Of a stretch of DNA of 64,000 nucleotides, positions 1 to 7,491 are shown one piece after another. The stretch comes from Sphingobium abikonense NBRC 16140 (GTDB taxonomy: Bacteria > Pseudomonadota > Alphaproteobacteria > Sphingomonadales > Sphingomonadaceae), in contig NZ_BCYT01000001.1 in assembly GCF_001598335.1 (NCBI RefSeq), positions 310,001 to 374,000 on the forward strand. The letters are read 5' to 3'. The position numbers were made by a program, and so were the translations under genes. A model generated the notes under the pieces. That model was not told the DNA's origin, ran no database searches, and saw nothing but the letters and a program-made list of their open reading frames with translations. Every line of letters starts with the position of its first letter. Positions within the stretch are counted from its first letter, which is position 1.

Positions 1-81
1 GCCGAAACCCAGCCCCGAATTGGCGCCCGTGACCAGCGCCACCTTGCCGCTCAGATCGAACAGATTTTCCGGCACGTCCAT
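1..81 (-). CDS. SDR-family oxidoreductase, N-terminal fragment
   Basis: Only the first 27 codons are inside the window; the gene runs off the left edge. The reverse strand starts with ATG at 81 and reads MDVPENLFDLSGKVALVTG followed by ANSGLGFG. This is the TGxxxGxG dinucleotide-binding turn that opens short-chain dehydrogenases/reductases (Rossmann fold, NAD(P)-dependent). The substrate cannot be inferred from this fragment. It lies downstream of the AraC gene on the same strand, 121 bp away. Family assignment is firm; function is open. Confidence 0.8.
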   Translation of the reverse strand, partial: MDVPENLFDLSGKVALVTGANSGLGFG

Positions 82-202
82 TCTCCCGATGGCCGCTCGA
101 ACGGCGGCGGCGCTTTGGCGCAACATTGCTGGCGACCGGGCCGATGAACAAGCGGCCCCAGTTTCGCGATCGTGCCAATGCCATCGCGAAACGGCCCTGG
201 CT

Positions 203-1081
203 TCAATGCATCACGCCCTCTCGGAATTGCCGCGGCGTCAGTCCGGTCGCCTTGCGGAAGGCCGCCGAAAAGGCGGCCGCGCTGTCGAAGCCGCAATCCC
301 AGGCGATGACCTTGATCGCCGGACCGGCCCGACGCAGCAACTGCTTCGCCCGGTCGATCTTGCGGTCGGCGACGTAGCGCGTGAGCGTCTGCCCAGTGGC
401 GATCTTGAACTGGCGGAAGAAATGGCGGGTGGAAAGGCCGCATTCGGCCGCCAGTTCGGCGACGGACGGGGGTTTCCCCGGCTGTTCGACGCGATCCTCG
501 ATGCGTTGAAGCTGGGTTCGGGACATGCCGCCTCCTCCCGTTCCGCCATCGCGCGCCGAACCACGCAGATAGCGCTGCAATTCGATCGCAGCCTGAAGCC
601 ATATCGCCTGCGTTAGCATCTCGCTGCAAAAGCCGGGTTGCGCAATCTCGCCGGCGATACGCCGCAGCGCCTCGCGCACAGTCGGACTGCGCACGTCGAG
701 CGAAGCCTGCAACGCGTCGCTCGACAGGTCCGGCCCGTCATGGTCGAACCCCATGCCGTCGAAGCCGCAGCATATCGACGTCTGTTCGCCCTCTCCCCAT
801 TCGGTATGCAATTCGTTTCGCGCCGGGACGAACAATATGTCGCCCAAGGCGCAGGCCCCGCCCTGCTGGATACCGCCATAACCGCCCCAGGGGCGACCGG
901 GCCGGGGGGACAGCGCCAGATCGAGAAAACTGCGCGGCGATGAAAAGACCCCGCCCTGCTGGCCGCGAAATCGGTAATGATGCAATTCCATCACCACGCC
1001 GGGCAGCGCGATCCGACCCCGGACCGTGCAGTCCATCGTCGGCGTTACGGGCACGTCGTAGACCTGGGAAACAGCGTTCAT
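203..1081 (-). CDS. AraC-family transcriptional regulator
   Basis: A 292-residue regulator. The last ~100 residues form the double helix-turn-helix of AraC/XylS proteins (first helix pair around VAELAAECGLSTRHFFRQF, second around IKVIAWDCGFDSAAAFSAAF, ending GLTPRQFREG). The N-terminal ~190 residues would be the effector-sensing part. The ATG at 1081 is chosen because GGAGGGG lies 8 nt upstream; the longer in-frame starts at 1132 and 1201 lack a good ribosome site. It is divergent from the sulfotransferase gene, sharing a 151-bp spacer, so it may control that promoter. The ligand is unknown. Confidence 0.88.
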   Translation of the reverse strand: MNAVSQVYDVPVTPTMDCTVRGRIALPGVVMELHHYRFRGQQGGVFSSPRSFLDLALSPRPGRPWGGYGGIQQGGACALGDILFVPARNELHTEWGEGEQTSICCGFDGMGFDHDGPDLSSDALQASLDVRSPTVREALRRIAGEIAQPGFCSEMLTQAIWLQAAIELQRYLRGSARDGGTGGGGMSRTQLQRIEDRVEQPGKPPSVAELAAECGLSTRHFFRQFKIATGQTLTRYVADRKIDRAKQLLRRAGPAIKVIAWDCGFDSAAAFSAAFRKATGLTPRQFREGVMH

Positions 1082-1175
1082 CCAACCCCTCCGGACAGTT
1101 TCGCGCTCTGCGACATATTCGCCGCGCAGCATGGCGCTTTTGCCGGATATTTGGCGCGACGGCGATGGCTGGGCA

Positions 1176-1191
1176 CCTTGCGAAAGAGAGG
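1176..1191. promoter_or_regulatory. Weak copy of the 16-bp inverted-repeat operator
   Basis: CCTTGC-GAAA-GAGAGG lies 41 bp before the sulfotransferase ATG. It matches 9 of the 12 arm positions of CCTATC-N4-GATAGG. Position and spacing fit the better sites in this window, but it is one of the poorest matches and could be chance. Confidence 0.3.
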
Positions 1192-1232
1192 GCGGGCGCA
1201 TTTAGATGTCGCATCGAAAAAAGGAGAGAAAG

Positions 1233-2522
1233 ATGGGCAGTGCCGTGCAGGAAGAGGCCACGCGCCGTAACATCATCGACATCACCGACCTGCACCACCC
1301 TGCGCTGACCGATGTCCAGAAGCAGGTATTGGCGGGGGCAGAGGCTGCGGCAGATCAGATCATCCTGAAGCCCGAGGTCATATTGGCTGCGGCGCAGGCG
1401 CAGACAGGGCTGTCGGATTTCGGCGCGGACGATTTTCGCGAACGTCTGGCCGTCTGGTGCCAGGCAGTGGACGAAGATGCGAACGCTTCGGCGGTCACGC
1501 GGGCCAACCTGTTCCAGATGATGATCCGCCTTGCCGCGACTCGGCTGCGGATAGAAGACTTGGTCAGACGCCACCCGGAGATCTTGGACATCCAGATTGA
1601 CCGGCCGATCATCGTCGCGGGCCTGCCGCGATCGGGCACCACGCATCTGCTGGGCCTGCTGTCGGCTGACCGCCGTTTCCGGTCGCTGCCATGGTGGGAA
1701 GCCATCGCGCCTGTCCCCGCGCCCGACGAAACCCCGACGGAAGAGGACAGCAATCCGCGCTGGACCAAGGCGGAACAGGGCTGGCGAACGATGGAATCGA
1801 TCCTGCCCTATATGGCGATCATGCACGAATTTTCGCCCGATCATATCAGCGAGGATATCGAATTGCAGGCGGTCGATTTCTCCTCCTATCTGATCGAGTG
1901 GCTGGCGCATGTGCCGCGCTGGCGCGATTATTATCTGAACCACGACCAGTCTGGCACCTATGCCTATCTGAAAAAAGGGCTCCAGATCCTGACCTTCCTG
2001 AAAGGACCGAACCGATGGGTCATCAAATGCCCGCAACATATGGAGCAGTTGCCTGCTCTCTATAAGACTTTTCCCGATGCCACTTTCGTCCTGACCCATC
2101 GCGATCCGGTCGGGTCGATCCGGTCGCAGCTCACCATGTACAGCTATGCGGCGCGCATGTTGCGCAAATCGGTCGATATTCAGGAGCCTCTGGGCTACTG
2201 GCCCGACCGCTATGAAAAGCTGCTTCGCGCCTGCGTGCGCGATCGCGACATCCTGCCCCCCAAACAGACAATCGACGTCTATTTTCACGACTGGATCAAA
2301 AATCCCGATCCGATCCTGAAGGAAATCTATCGCATTGCCGATATCCCACTGACCGACGAGGCGCTGGCCGATCTGCACGCCTATCTGGCCGAGCATGGCG
2401 AGCAGGCCAAGGGCAAGATCGTCTACGATCTGGAGCGTGATTTCCATGTCACCGGGGAGGAATTGCGCCGCCCCTTTGCATTCTATTTTGATAGGTTCCC
2501 AGTAGAGGTCGAAGTGAAATAG
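1233..2522 (+). CDS. Sulfotransferase-family protein
   Basis: A 429-residue protein of the large Sulfotransferase_3 type, which transfers sulfate from PAPS to hydroxyls. The 5'-phosphosulfate loop PRSGTTHL is at about residues 132-139, and the 3'-phosphate region THRDPVGSIRSQ lies in the C-terminal half. Start is set at 1233, where AAGGAGAG precedes ATG; an upstream ATG at 1206 has none. No signal peptide is visible. In a catabolic cluster it could sulfonate a hydroxylated substrate or intermediate, but many proteins of this family are uncharacterised. The 3' end contains GATAGGTTCCCA, identical to the flank of the operator at 24164. Confidence 0.82.
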   Translation: MGSAVQEEATRRNIIDITDLHHPALTDVQKQVLAGAEAAADQIILKPEVILAAAQAQTGLSDFGADDFRERLAVWCQAVDEDANASAVTRANLFQMMIRLAATRLRIEDLVRRHPEILDIQIDRPIIVAGLPRSGTTHLLGLLSADRRFRSLPWWEAIAPVPAPDETPTEEDSNPRWTKAEQGWRTMESILPYMAIMHEFSPDHISEDIELQAVDFSSYLIEWLAHVPRWRDYYLNHDQSGTYAYLKKGLQILTFLKGPNRWVIKCPQHMEQLPALYKTFPDATFVLTHRDPVGSIRSQLTMYSYAARMLRKSVDIQEPLGYWPDRYEKLLRACVRDRDILPPKQTIDVYFHDWIKNPDPILKEIYRIADIPLTDEALADLHAYLAEHGEQAKGKIVYDLERDFHVTGEELRRPFAFYFDRFPVEVEVK

Positions 2523-2534
2523 CCTGTCTCAATA

Positions 2535-2550
2535 CCTGTCTTTCGACAGG
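2535..2550. promoter_or_regulatory. 16-bp operator, perfect arms
   Basis: CCTGTC-TTTC-GACAGG, with perfectly complementary 6-bp arms, is centred about 70 bp before the ferredoxin ATG. A further CCTGTC half-site is at 2523-2528 and a GATAGGT half-site at 2490-2496 inside the preceding gene. It belongs to the repeated operator family of this window. Confidence 0.65.
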
Positions 2551-2612
2551 ACGGAAAGCTGCGCGCGCTCACTAGGACGGGGCATCGCCTTCGATTGCAC
2601 CAAAGGAATGCC

Positions 2613-2930
2613 ATGCCGGAATTGAATGTCATCACCCGTGACGGCGCACAGCAGACGATCGACGCATCCGCCGACAGCTCGGTGATGGAAGCCATCCGCG
2701 ACGCGGGCTTTGATGAGCTGCTGGCGCTTTGTGGCGGATGCTGCTCCTGCGCGACATGTCATGTCTATGTCGATCCGGCCTTCGCGCAGGCCCTACCCCC
2801 GGTATCGGAAGACGAAAGCGATCTGTTGGACGGATCGCCCCACCGCAACGACTATTCGCGCCTGTCCTGTCAGGTCATGATGACGGAAGCCCTGTCGGGA
2901 CTTACGGTCACCATCGCACCTGAAGACTGA
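2613..2930 (+). CDS. Adrenodoxin/putidaredoxin-type 2Fe-2S ferredoxin
   Basis: A 105-residue electron carrier. Cluster ligands follow the CX5CX2C...C pattern: C40, C46, C49 and C86, close to the spacing in putidaredoxin, with CATCHVYV following the last of the first three. Two further cysteines, C43 and C44, sit inside the cluster loop where this class normally has small residues. The start at 2613 follows AAAGGAA; an upstream in-frame codon at 2595 is less likely. It probably passes electrons from an NAD(P)H ferredoxin reductase (candidate at 55233) to a P450 (61322) or to the Rieske subunit at 4237. It is followed after 38 bp by an NTF2-like gene in the same direction. Confidence 0.9.
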   Translation: MPELNVITRDGAQQTIDASADSSVMEAIRDAGFDELLALCGGCCSCATCHVYVDPAFAQALPPVSEDESDLLDGSPHRNDYSRLSCQVMMTEALSGLTVTIAPED

Positions 2931-2968
2931 GCATAACCCCAATCCTGAATCAATGAGAGAGGATTATC

Positions 2969-3472
2969 GTGGCCTGGAAAGAAGAAATTCGTGAACAGCT
3001 GGACGTGTCGGGTTCGACCGTACTGACCGACAAGCAGAAGAAGATGGTCAAGCATTGGACCGATCTTCAGGAAACCCTGAACGCCGGCGATTTTGACGCC
3101 ATGGACCGGTTTTTCCATCCCGATTTCCGCTATGGCAACCCCAACCGCCCCGACCTGGGCACCTATGAACAGTGGAAGACCTCGCCGGTCGCACTCTATA
3201 AGACCTTTTTCCCTGCCGCCTACAAGACCATCGACGCGGTCGGTAAGGGTGACGACGAAATCTGGATCTACGCGACCCACTACTGCAAGCATGTCGGCGG
3301 ACCCTATATGGGCGTACAGCCGACCGGCAACGAGTTTCAGGTCAACTGGTTCTCCATCGTCAAGTTCAAGGACGACAAGATCGTCAGCATCTTCAGCATT
3401 TCCGACGTGTTGACCATGTTGAAGGACATTGGCGTGGTGGAAGTGCCCCAGCCGGTCGATCCCTACAAGTAA
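2969..3472 (+). CDS. NTF2-like (SnoaL-type) protein
   Basis: A 167-residue alpha+beta-barrel protein of the NTF2/SnoaL superfamily, which includes polyketide cyclases, ketosteroid isomerases and hydratase-like enzymes. It starts at GTG 2969, six bases after the GAGAGGA ribosome site. It closely resembles the protein encoded at 45788: both share the block NPNRPDLGTY, then PYMGVQPTGN, then SISDVLTMLKD, and the identical tail VPQPVDPYK. The ferredoxin gene precedes it in a likely operon. A lyase, isomerase or cyclase role in the pathway is inference; no catalytic residue can be assigned with confidence. Confidence 0.8.
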   Translation: MAWKEEIREQLDVSGSTVLTDKQKKMVKHWTDLQETLNAGDFDAMDRFFHPDFRYGNPNRPDLGTYEQWKTSPVALYKTFFPAAYKTIDAVGKGDDEIWIYATHYCKHVGGPYMGVQPTGNEFQVNWFSIVKFKDDKIVSIFSISDVLTMLKDIGVVEVPQPVDPYK

Positions 3473-3504
3473 GCGACTGCGCCGCTGCCCTTCTTCCGCT
3501 TCGG

Positions 3505-4170
3505 TTAGGCGACCGGCGGCAGCAGGGCAGCGAGCAGGAACGTGGCCAGCCTGTCGGCATGTTCGACCGCGTGGACGTCATCGACCTCCTGCCCCGCCCC
3601 CAGCCGCTGCTGCATCGGCACGGCGCAGAAATAATAGCCGACCCCCTGGACCAGCAGCGCCATAAGCGCCGCAGTCGACAGACCGTGCACCGGCCGCTGG
3701 AGCCGTACCGCGTCAAGCAGGCCGTCGAGCCGCCGCTGGAACGGCAGCACGAAATGTTCGACGATATGATCCAGCCGCCAAGTCGAACGGCAACCTTCCA
3801 CATTGGTCAGCGAAACGATGTCGCCATTGTTCGTCGCCCAAAGGCAGAAGCGCTGGATCAGATGGCGCAGCCGAACCTCCGGATCGGCCGGTTCATCAAA
3901 GGCGGCTTCGACGAAGGGCGAGGCCTGCGCCATCCGCCAGTCGACCGCGCGTACCCACAAATCTTCCTTCCGGCCAAATCGGACATTCAGGAGATTGTGA
4001 CTGACCCCAAGCCGCTTCGACAGATCACGCAGCGTCGTGCCCTCATAGCCGCGTTCCGCGAAGGTCGCGAAGGCCAGACCCAGTAGCTTGTCCTCGTCCA
4101 CGGCCTGGGCGGCATTGAGCGCGGGGCGACCGCGTGTGCGCTGGGGGCGATCGAGCATCAGCAAATCCAT
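3505..4170 (-). CDS. TetR-family transcriptional regulator
   Basis: A 221-residue repressor-type protein. Residues ~25-75 form the TetR helix-turn-helix (AFATFAERGYEGTTLRDLS, then KRLGVSHNLLNVRFGRKEDL); the rest is a helical ligand-binding domain. It starts at ATG 4170, with an alternative at 4158. It is divergent from the split Rieske operon with only 66 bp between start codons, and that gap holds two inverted repeats. It therefore most likely represses its own gene and the oxygenase genes until an inducer binds. Confidence 0.9.
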   Translation of the reverse strand: MDLLMLDRPQRTRGRPALNAAQAVDEDKLLGLAFATFAERGYEGTTLRDLSKRLGVSHNLLNVRFGRKEDLWVRAVDWRMAQASPFVEAAFDEPADPEVRLRHLIQRFCLWATNNGDIVSLTNVEGCRSTWRLDHIVEHFVLPFQRRLDGLLDAVRLQRPVHGLSTAALMALLVQGVGYYFCAVPMQQRLGAGQEVDDVHAVEHADRLATFLLAALLPPVA

Positions 4171-4183
4171 AGCGAAAAGACGT

Positions 4184-4200
4184 TGACATATAAATTGTCA
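4184..4200. promoter_or_regulatory. Inverted repeat, probable TetR operator over a -35 box
   Basis: TGACA-TATAAAT-TGTCA has perfect 5-bp arms. Its left arm overlaps TTGACA (4183-4188), a consensus -35 hexamer pointing toward the Rieske gene. A second overlapping dyad, AATTG...CAATT (4194-4211), lies just downstream. The location between divergent tetR and oxygenase genes fits a repressor site. Confidence 0.55.
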
Positions 4201-4236
4201 TCCGTCAATTTAATCGAAAGGAGAGTGGATAGCGCT

Positions 4237-5175
4237 ATGAGTCTCGATTCTGATCTTTGGTGGGCTGTCGCACGGTCCGAGGAAGTGACCTCTCAAAAGC
4301 CCCTGTCCGTCGACATCGGCGATCAGCCGGTCGTGTTGTGGCGCGACAATCAGGGTATCGCCCGCGCGCTGGAGGATCGCTGCCCGCATCGTCGCGCGCC
4401 TCTGTCGCTCGGCTGCATCCGGGACAATGGCCAGATCCAGTGCGGCTATCATGGCTGGAGCTATGACGGCGAGACGGGGCGGCTCAAAGAAATCCCGAAC
4501 ATGAAGGATCAGCAGAAATTCCCGCCGATCTACAAGGCCAATGCCTTTGCGGTGACCGAACAGGCCGGCTTCGTGCGGGTCTGCCTCAACCCCAAGGCGC
4601 AGGCGCCGCTCAGCGCCGACCCGAAATATACCTATGTCGGCACCGTCAACGTCAGTTGCAGCCATCAGGAATATCTCAACGCTCTCTATGATGACCCCAG
4701 CCTGATCCTGTCGATCCGTGGTGTCCGCTTCAGCCCCTATCTGATGTCGGAACTGCACGAGGAAAACGGCCTGCTGGTGATGGAGCGCAACTGCCAGTGG
4801 CATCCGCTGCATTGGCCGTCGCACTTCGTGGCCGAATTTCCGCTCACCCTGCTGACGCGCACCCATCCGCTGACCGGCGAAACGCAACTGACGCTGCGTG
4901 ACGACCAGTTTAACGATCTGCTCCATGCCGTCCTCTCGCCCGTGCCTTCGGCGCGGGGCGTGACGGCGGTACGCTGGCGCGCCGAACTGGGCGTGCGCCA
5001 TCCAGGTGTGCGGGGCGCCGTGCTGCGCGGGATCAATCCGTTGTCGGTTCTCGCGTCGGTTGACGGATCGAAATTGCGCGCCACCAAGCCCACCGTCTCG
5101 CTGCATGGCGAGGATTTGCGCAAGGTGATGCTGGAAACCACGCCAGCGACCCATGATCAGACCGTAGCGGCCTGA
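4237..5175 (+). CDS. Rieske-domain oxygenase subunit lacking the catalytic iron triad
   Basis: A 312-residue protein related to Rieske oxygenase alpha subunits (KshA/VanA-like). The [2Fe-2S] motif is complete: C49-P-H51 and C69-x2-H72 (CPHRRAPLS and CGYHGW). The region where the mononuclear iron ligands normally lie (DX2HX4H) reads LYDDPSLILSIRG (150-162) and has no histidine, so it should not bind catalytic iron. The protein is also shorter than usual. Start 4237 follows AAAGGAGAG; the ORF can be extended to TTG 4183, but that overlaps the promoter. The next gene encodes a protein with the opposite defect, 14 bp downstream. The two probably form one enzyme, with this subunit delivering electrons; that is inference. 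Confidence 0.85.
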   Translation: MSLDSDLWWAVARSEEVTSQKPLSVDIGDQPVVLWRDNQGIARALEDRCPHRRAPLSLGCIRDNGQIQCGYHGWSYDGETGRLKEIPNMKDQQKFPPIYKANAFAVTEQAGFVRVCLNPKAQAPLSADPKYTYVGTVNVSCSHQEYLNALYDDPSLILSIRGVRFSPYLMSELHEENGLLVMERNCQWHPLHWPSHFVAEFPLTLLTRTHPLTGETQLTLRDDQFNDLLHAVLSPVPSARGVTAVRWRAELGVRHPGVRGAVLRGINPLSVLASVDGSKLRATKPTVSLHGEDLRKVMLETTPATHDQTVAA

Positions 5176-5189
5176 AGGAGGATTTGAAG

Positions 5190-6263
5190 ATGCTCGAAAC
5201 CGCCGATCGTCCCGTCTCGCACGACGACAATTCCGCCGCGCCATCGGGTGGCAGCCCGATCGCGCTGAATGCCATCAACCGCTGGGTGCCGCATAATCTG
5301 GTGATGCGCGACAGCTGGTTTCCGGTAGCGCATGATTATTCCGTGACCGGCAAGCCCGTCCGTCGCGCCGTCTATTCACACCCCATCTTCCTGTGGCGCG
5401 ACAATGGCGTCGCCGTGGCGAGCGAGTTCCATCCCAATGAGCGGATCGCCCGCGACAAGAGCGAGTTCACCAACGCCCAGGGCCGCTATCCGGTAATGGA
5501 GCATTATGGCGTCGTCTGGGTATGGTTCGGCAATCCGCTGGCCGCCGATCCCCGCCATTTGCCCAGCCTGCCCTTCCTCCCGCCCAAGGGGGGCCTGCCG
5601 CGCCACATGACCGCGACCGTCCGTTTCGAAAGCTCAGCGCCGATCAGCCTGGAAAACCTGATCGACCTCACCCATGCCGACTTCCTGCACGCCGATGTCG
5701 TCGGCGACGAACGGTCGGACAGCGAGACAGTGGAAACCTTCTACGACAGCGAGACCGTCACGATGGTCCGCACCTGCGTCAACAAGTCGGTCGCGCCGGT
5801 GATGAAGTTCTTCAGCGGCATCAAGCAGCCGACCCAGAATGTGCGGCAGGTGATCCGCATCTATCTGCGCTCTCACTGCGCGATTGCCTATGGCCGCTTT
5901 AGCCCCGGCGACGATGTGCCTCTGTTCCACCCTTGCACGCCCGAAACACGGGACCGCACGCGGATGGAAATGGTCATGAACACGTCCAACGCGGGACTGA
6001 TGTTCCGTCATGTCATGCCCAAGGCAGGCTACAAGGTGTCGCGGCAGGACAGCTATATGACGTCCCCGCAAAGCCCGCGCTACATGCGCCATACCGACCG
6101 CAAGGACCTGCACAGCAAGTTCGACCAGGCCGGGCAGCGCTATCGCATGGCGATGATGGAGCTTGCGGACCGGCAGGCGAATGGCGATTTCGCCTATCGT
6201 GACAATGTCAGCGCCGATTGCAGCGACATCATTGGCCTGCGCAAGGAACTGTTCCAGTTCTGA
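5190..6263 (+). CDS. Rieske-oxygenase-like catalytic subunit lacking the Rieske cluster
   Basis: A 357-residue protein of the same superfamily as its neighbour, with the complementary loss. The catalytic iron motif is intact: N156-x2-D159-x2-H162-x4-H167 (ENLIDLTHADFLH). In the N-terminal domain, after FLWRDNG (67-73), the segment that should carry CxH and CxxH is replaced by a short loop with no cysteine, and the chain resumes at RYPVMEHYGVVWVW. Start 5190 has AAGGAGG 8 nt upstream. It would be the oxygen-activating subunit, receiving electrons across the subunit interface from the Rieske protein encoded just upstream. The substrate is unknown. An LLM oxidoreductase follows. Confidence 0.85.
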   Translation: MLETADRPVSHDDNSAAPSGGSPIALNAINRWVPHNLVMRDSWFPVAHDYSVTGKPVRRAVYSHPIFLWRDNGVAVASEFHPNERIARDKSEFTNAQGRYPVMEHYGVVWVWFGNPLAADPRHLPSLPFLPPKGGLPRHMTATVRFESSAPISLENLIDLTHADFLHADVVGDERSDSETVETFYDSETVTMVRTCVNKSVAPVMKFFSGIKQPTQNVRQVIRIYLRSHCAIAYGRFSPGDDVPLFHPCTPETRDRTRMEMVMNTSNAGLMFRHVMPKAGYKVSRQDSYMTSPQSPRYMRHTDRKDLHSKFDQAGQRYRMAMMELADRQANGDFAYRDNVSADCSDIIGLRKELFQF

Positions 6264-6322
6264 TCTGATCTCTCCCCATGGGCGGACGGCAGCGTCCGCT
6301 CTTTTTTCTTTTCGGAGACGCC

Positions 6323-7399
6323 ATGTCCACGCTCGTCAATGCCGTCGGCGGTCAACGCCGCTGGTGGGCCGTCATGCCTACCCTGCCCGCCCCCGCCATG
6401 GCGGGCATCGGCCAGCAAATGGAACAGGCGGGTTTCGAAGGCTGCTTTTCGCTGCAGATTTACGGGCCGCCCTTCGTGCCGATGGCCGCTACCGCCGCGC
6501 TGACCGACAGCCTGAAGGTCGGCACGGGCGTCGCCATCGCGGGAACGCGCAGTCCGGTGGAGACCGCTTATGCGGCGATGGACGTCGATCGCATTTCCAA
6601 TGGCCGTTTCGTGCTGGGGCTGGGCTCCAGCATCAAGAGCTGCGTCACGGGCATGTATGGGGAGCCGGAACGCAAGCTGCTGTCGCACCTGCGCGAAAGC
6701 GTCAAGGTCATCCGCTACGTCATCGCCAACGCGCATAAGGGGCTCGATCCGGTCGCAGGGGAATATTTCTCCGCCGATTTCGAGGAAATGATGCTGACCG
6801 CCCCGCCGGTGCGGGAGGAAATCCCGATCTGGATCGCAGCACTGCAGGACAAGATGACCGCGCTGGCGCTGGAGGTCGGCGACGGCCTGATGGTCCATGC
6901 CCTCTGGTCGGCAGCCTATACCAAGAGCCGCCTGCCTTTCATCACCGACACGCTGGCCCAATATGGCCGCAAGCGCGGGGATATCGAAATCAACGCCTGG
7001 CCGTGGATTGCGGTCAATGACGACAAGCAGAGGGCGATCGACGACAGCCGCGCCACCGTTGCGGCCTATTCGGGCTACAAGGAATATGAGCCCTTCTTCG
7101 AGGCGATCGGCTTCGGCGATCAGGCCCGCGCCTGCCAGCTCAGCCTGGGCGAGCATGGCGATATCGGCAAGGTCATCGGCAATGTTTCCGACGATATGGT
7201 CGAAGCCTTCGTGACCTGCGGGCCGGTGGACGAAGTGCTCGAAAAGATCGAGCCGTTCTGGGATGTTGTGGATTCGCTTTGCCCGATGACGCCCTATCGG
7301 GACCTGACCATGGAGCAGTTGACCGACTATAATGCGGGCCTGTTCAAGCTGGTGGCGACCGCCCGAGCGCGCGCGGGCATGGTTGCCGAACCGGCGTAG
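6323..7399 (+). CDS. LLM-class oxidoreductase, probably F420-dependent
   Basis: A 358-residue luciferase-like (TIM barrel) flavin/deazaflavin oxidoreductase. Typical LLM segments are visible: SLKVGTGVAIAGTRSPV (strand for cofactor), then DRISNGRFVLGLGSS (around 95-110), and a C-terminal helix pair. Start 6323 follows GGAGA; the frame is open to 6278. It is last in the operon with the two split Rieske genes. The family contains FMN- and F420-using members; F420 is favoured because a full F420 synthesis operon lies 3 kb away. It ends before a strong bidirectional terminator. Confidence 0.82.
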   Translation: MSTLVNAVGGQRRWWAVMPTLPAPAMAGIGQQMEQAGFEGCFSLQIYGPPFVPMAATAALTDSLKVGTGVAIAGTRSPVETAYAAMDVDRISNGRFVLGLGSSIKSCVTGMYGEPERKLLSHLRESVKVIRYVIANAHKGLDPVAGEYFSADFEEMMLTAPPVREEIPIWIAALQDKMTALALEVGDGLMVHALWSAAYTKSRLPFITDTLAQYGRKRGDIEINAWPWIAVNDDKQRAIDDSRATVAAYSGYKEYEPFFEAIGFGDQARACQLSLGEHGDIGKVIGNVSDDMVEAFVTCGPVDEVLEKIEPFWDVVDSLCPMTPYRDLTMEQLTDYNAGLFKLVATARARAGMVAEPA

Positions 7400-7428
7400 C
7401 AGCCTGCGGCCCTCTCAGAAGTTGAAAC

Positions 7429-7472
7429 GGCAGAAGCCGGGATCGGGATATTCCTTATCCCGGCTTTTGCCG
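7429..7472. terminator. Bidirectional rho-independent terminator
   Basis: The stem AAGCCGGGAT (7434-7443) pairs with ATCCCGGCTT (7457-7466). It is extended outward by CGGCA/TGCCG and flanked by TTTT on the right. It sits between convergent genes ending at 7399 and 7492. Confidence 0.85.
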
Positions 7473-7491
7473 TTAACCCGCCCGAAAAGGA

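Noticed and set aside
738..2447. Long open frame (569 codons) opposite the sulfotransferase
   Set aside because: Antisense shadow; the plus strand carries the PRSGTT loop and a good ribosome site. The antisense protein is rich in Arg/Asp/Gln with no family motif.
4237..5175. Idea that the first Rieske gene is a frameshifted pseudogene
   Set aside because: The frame is open to a normal stop, the Rieske motif is intact, the ribosome site is good and the next gene shows the complementary loss, which argues for function rather than decay.
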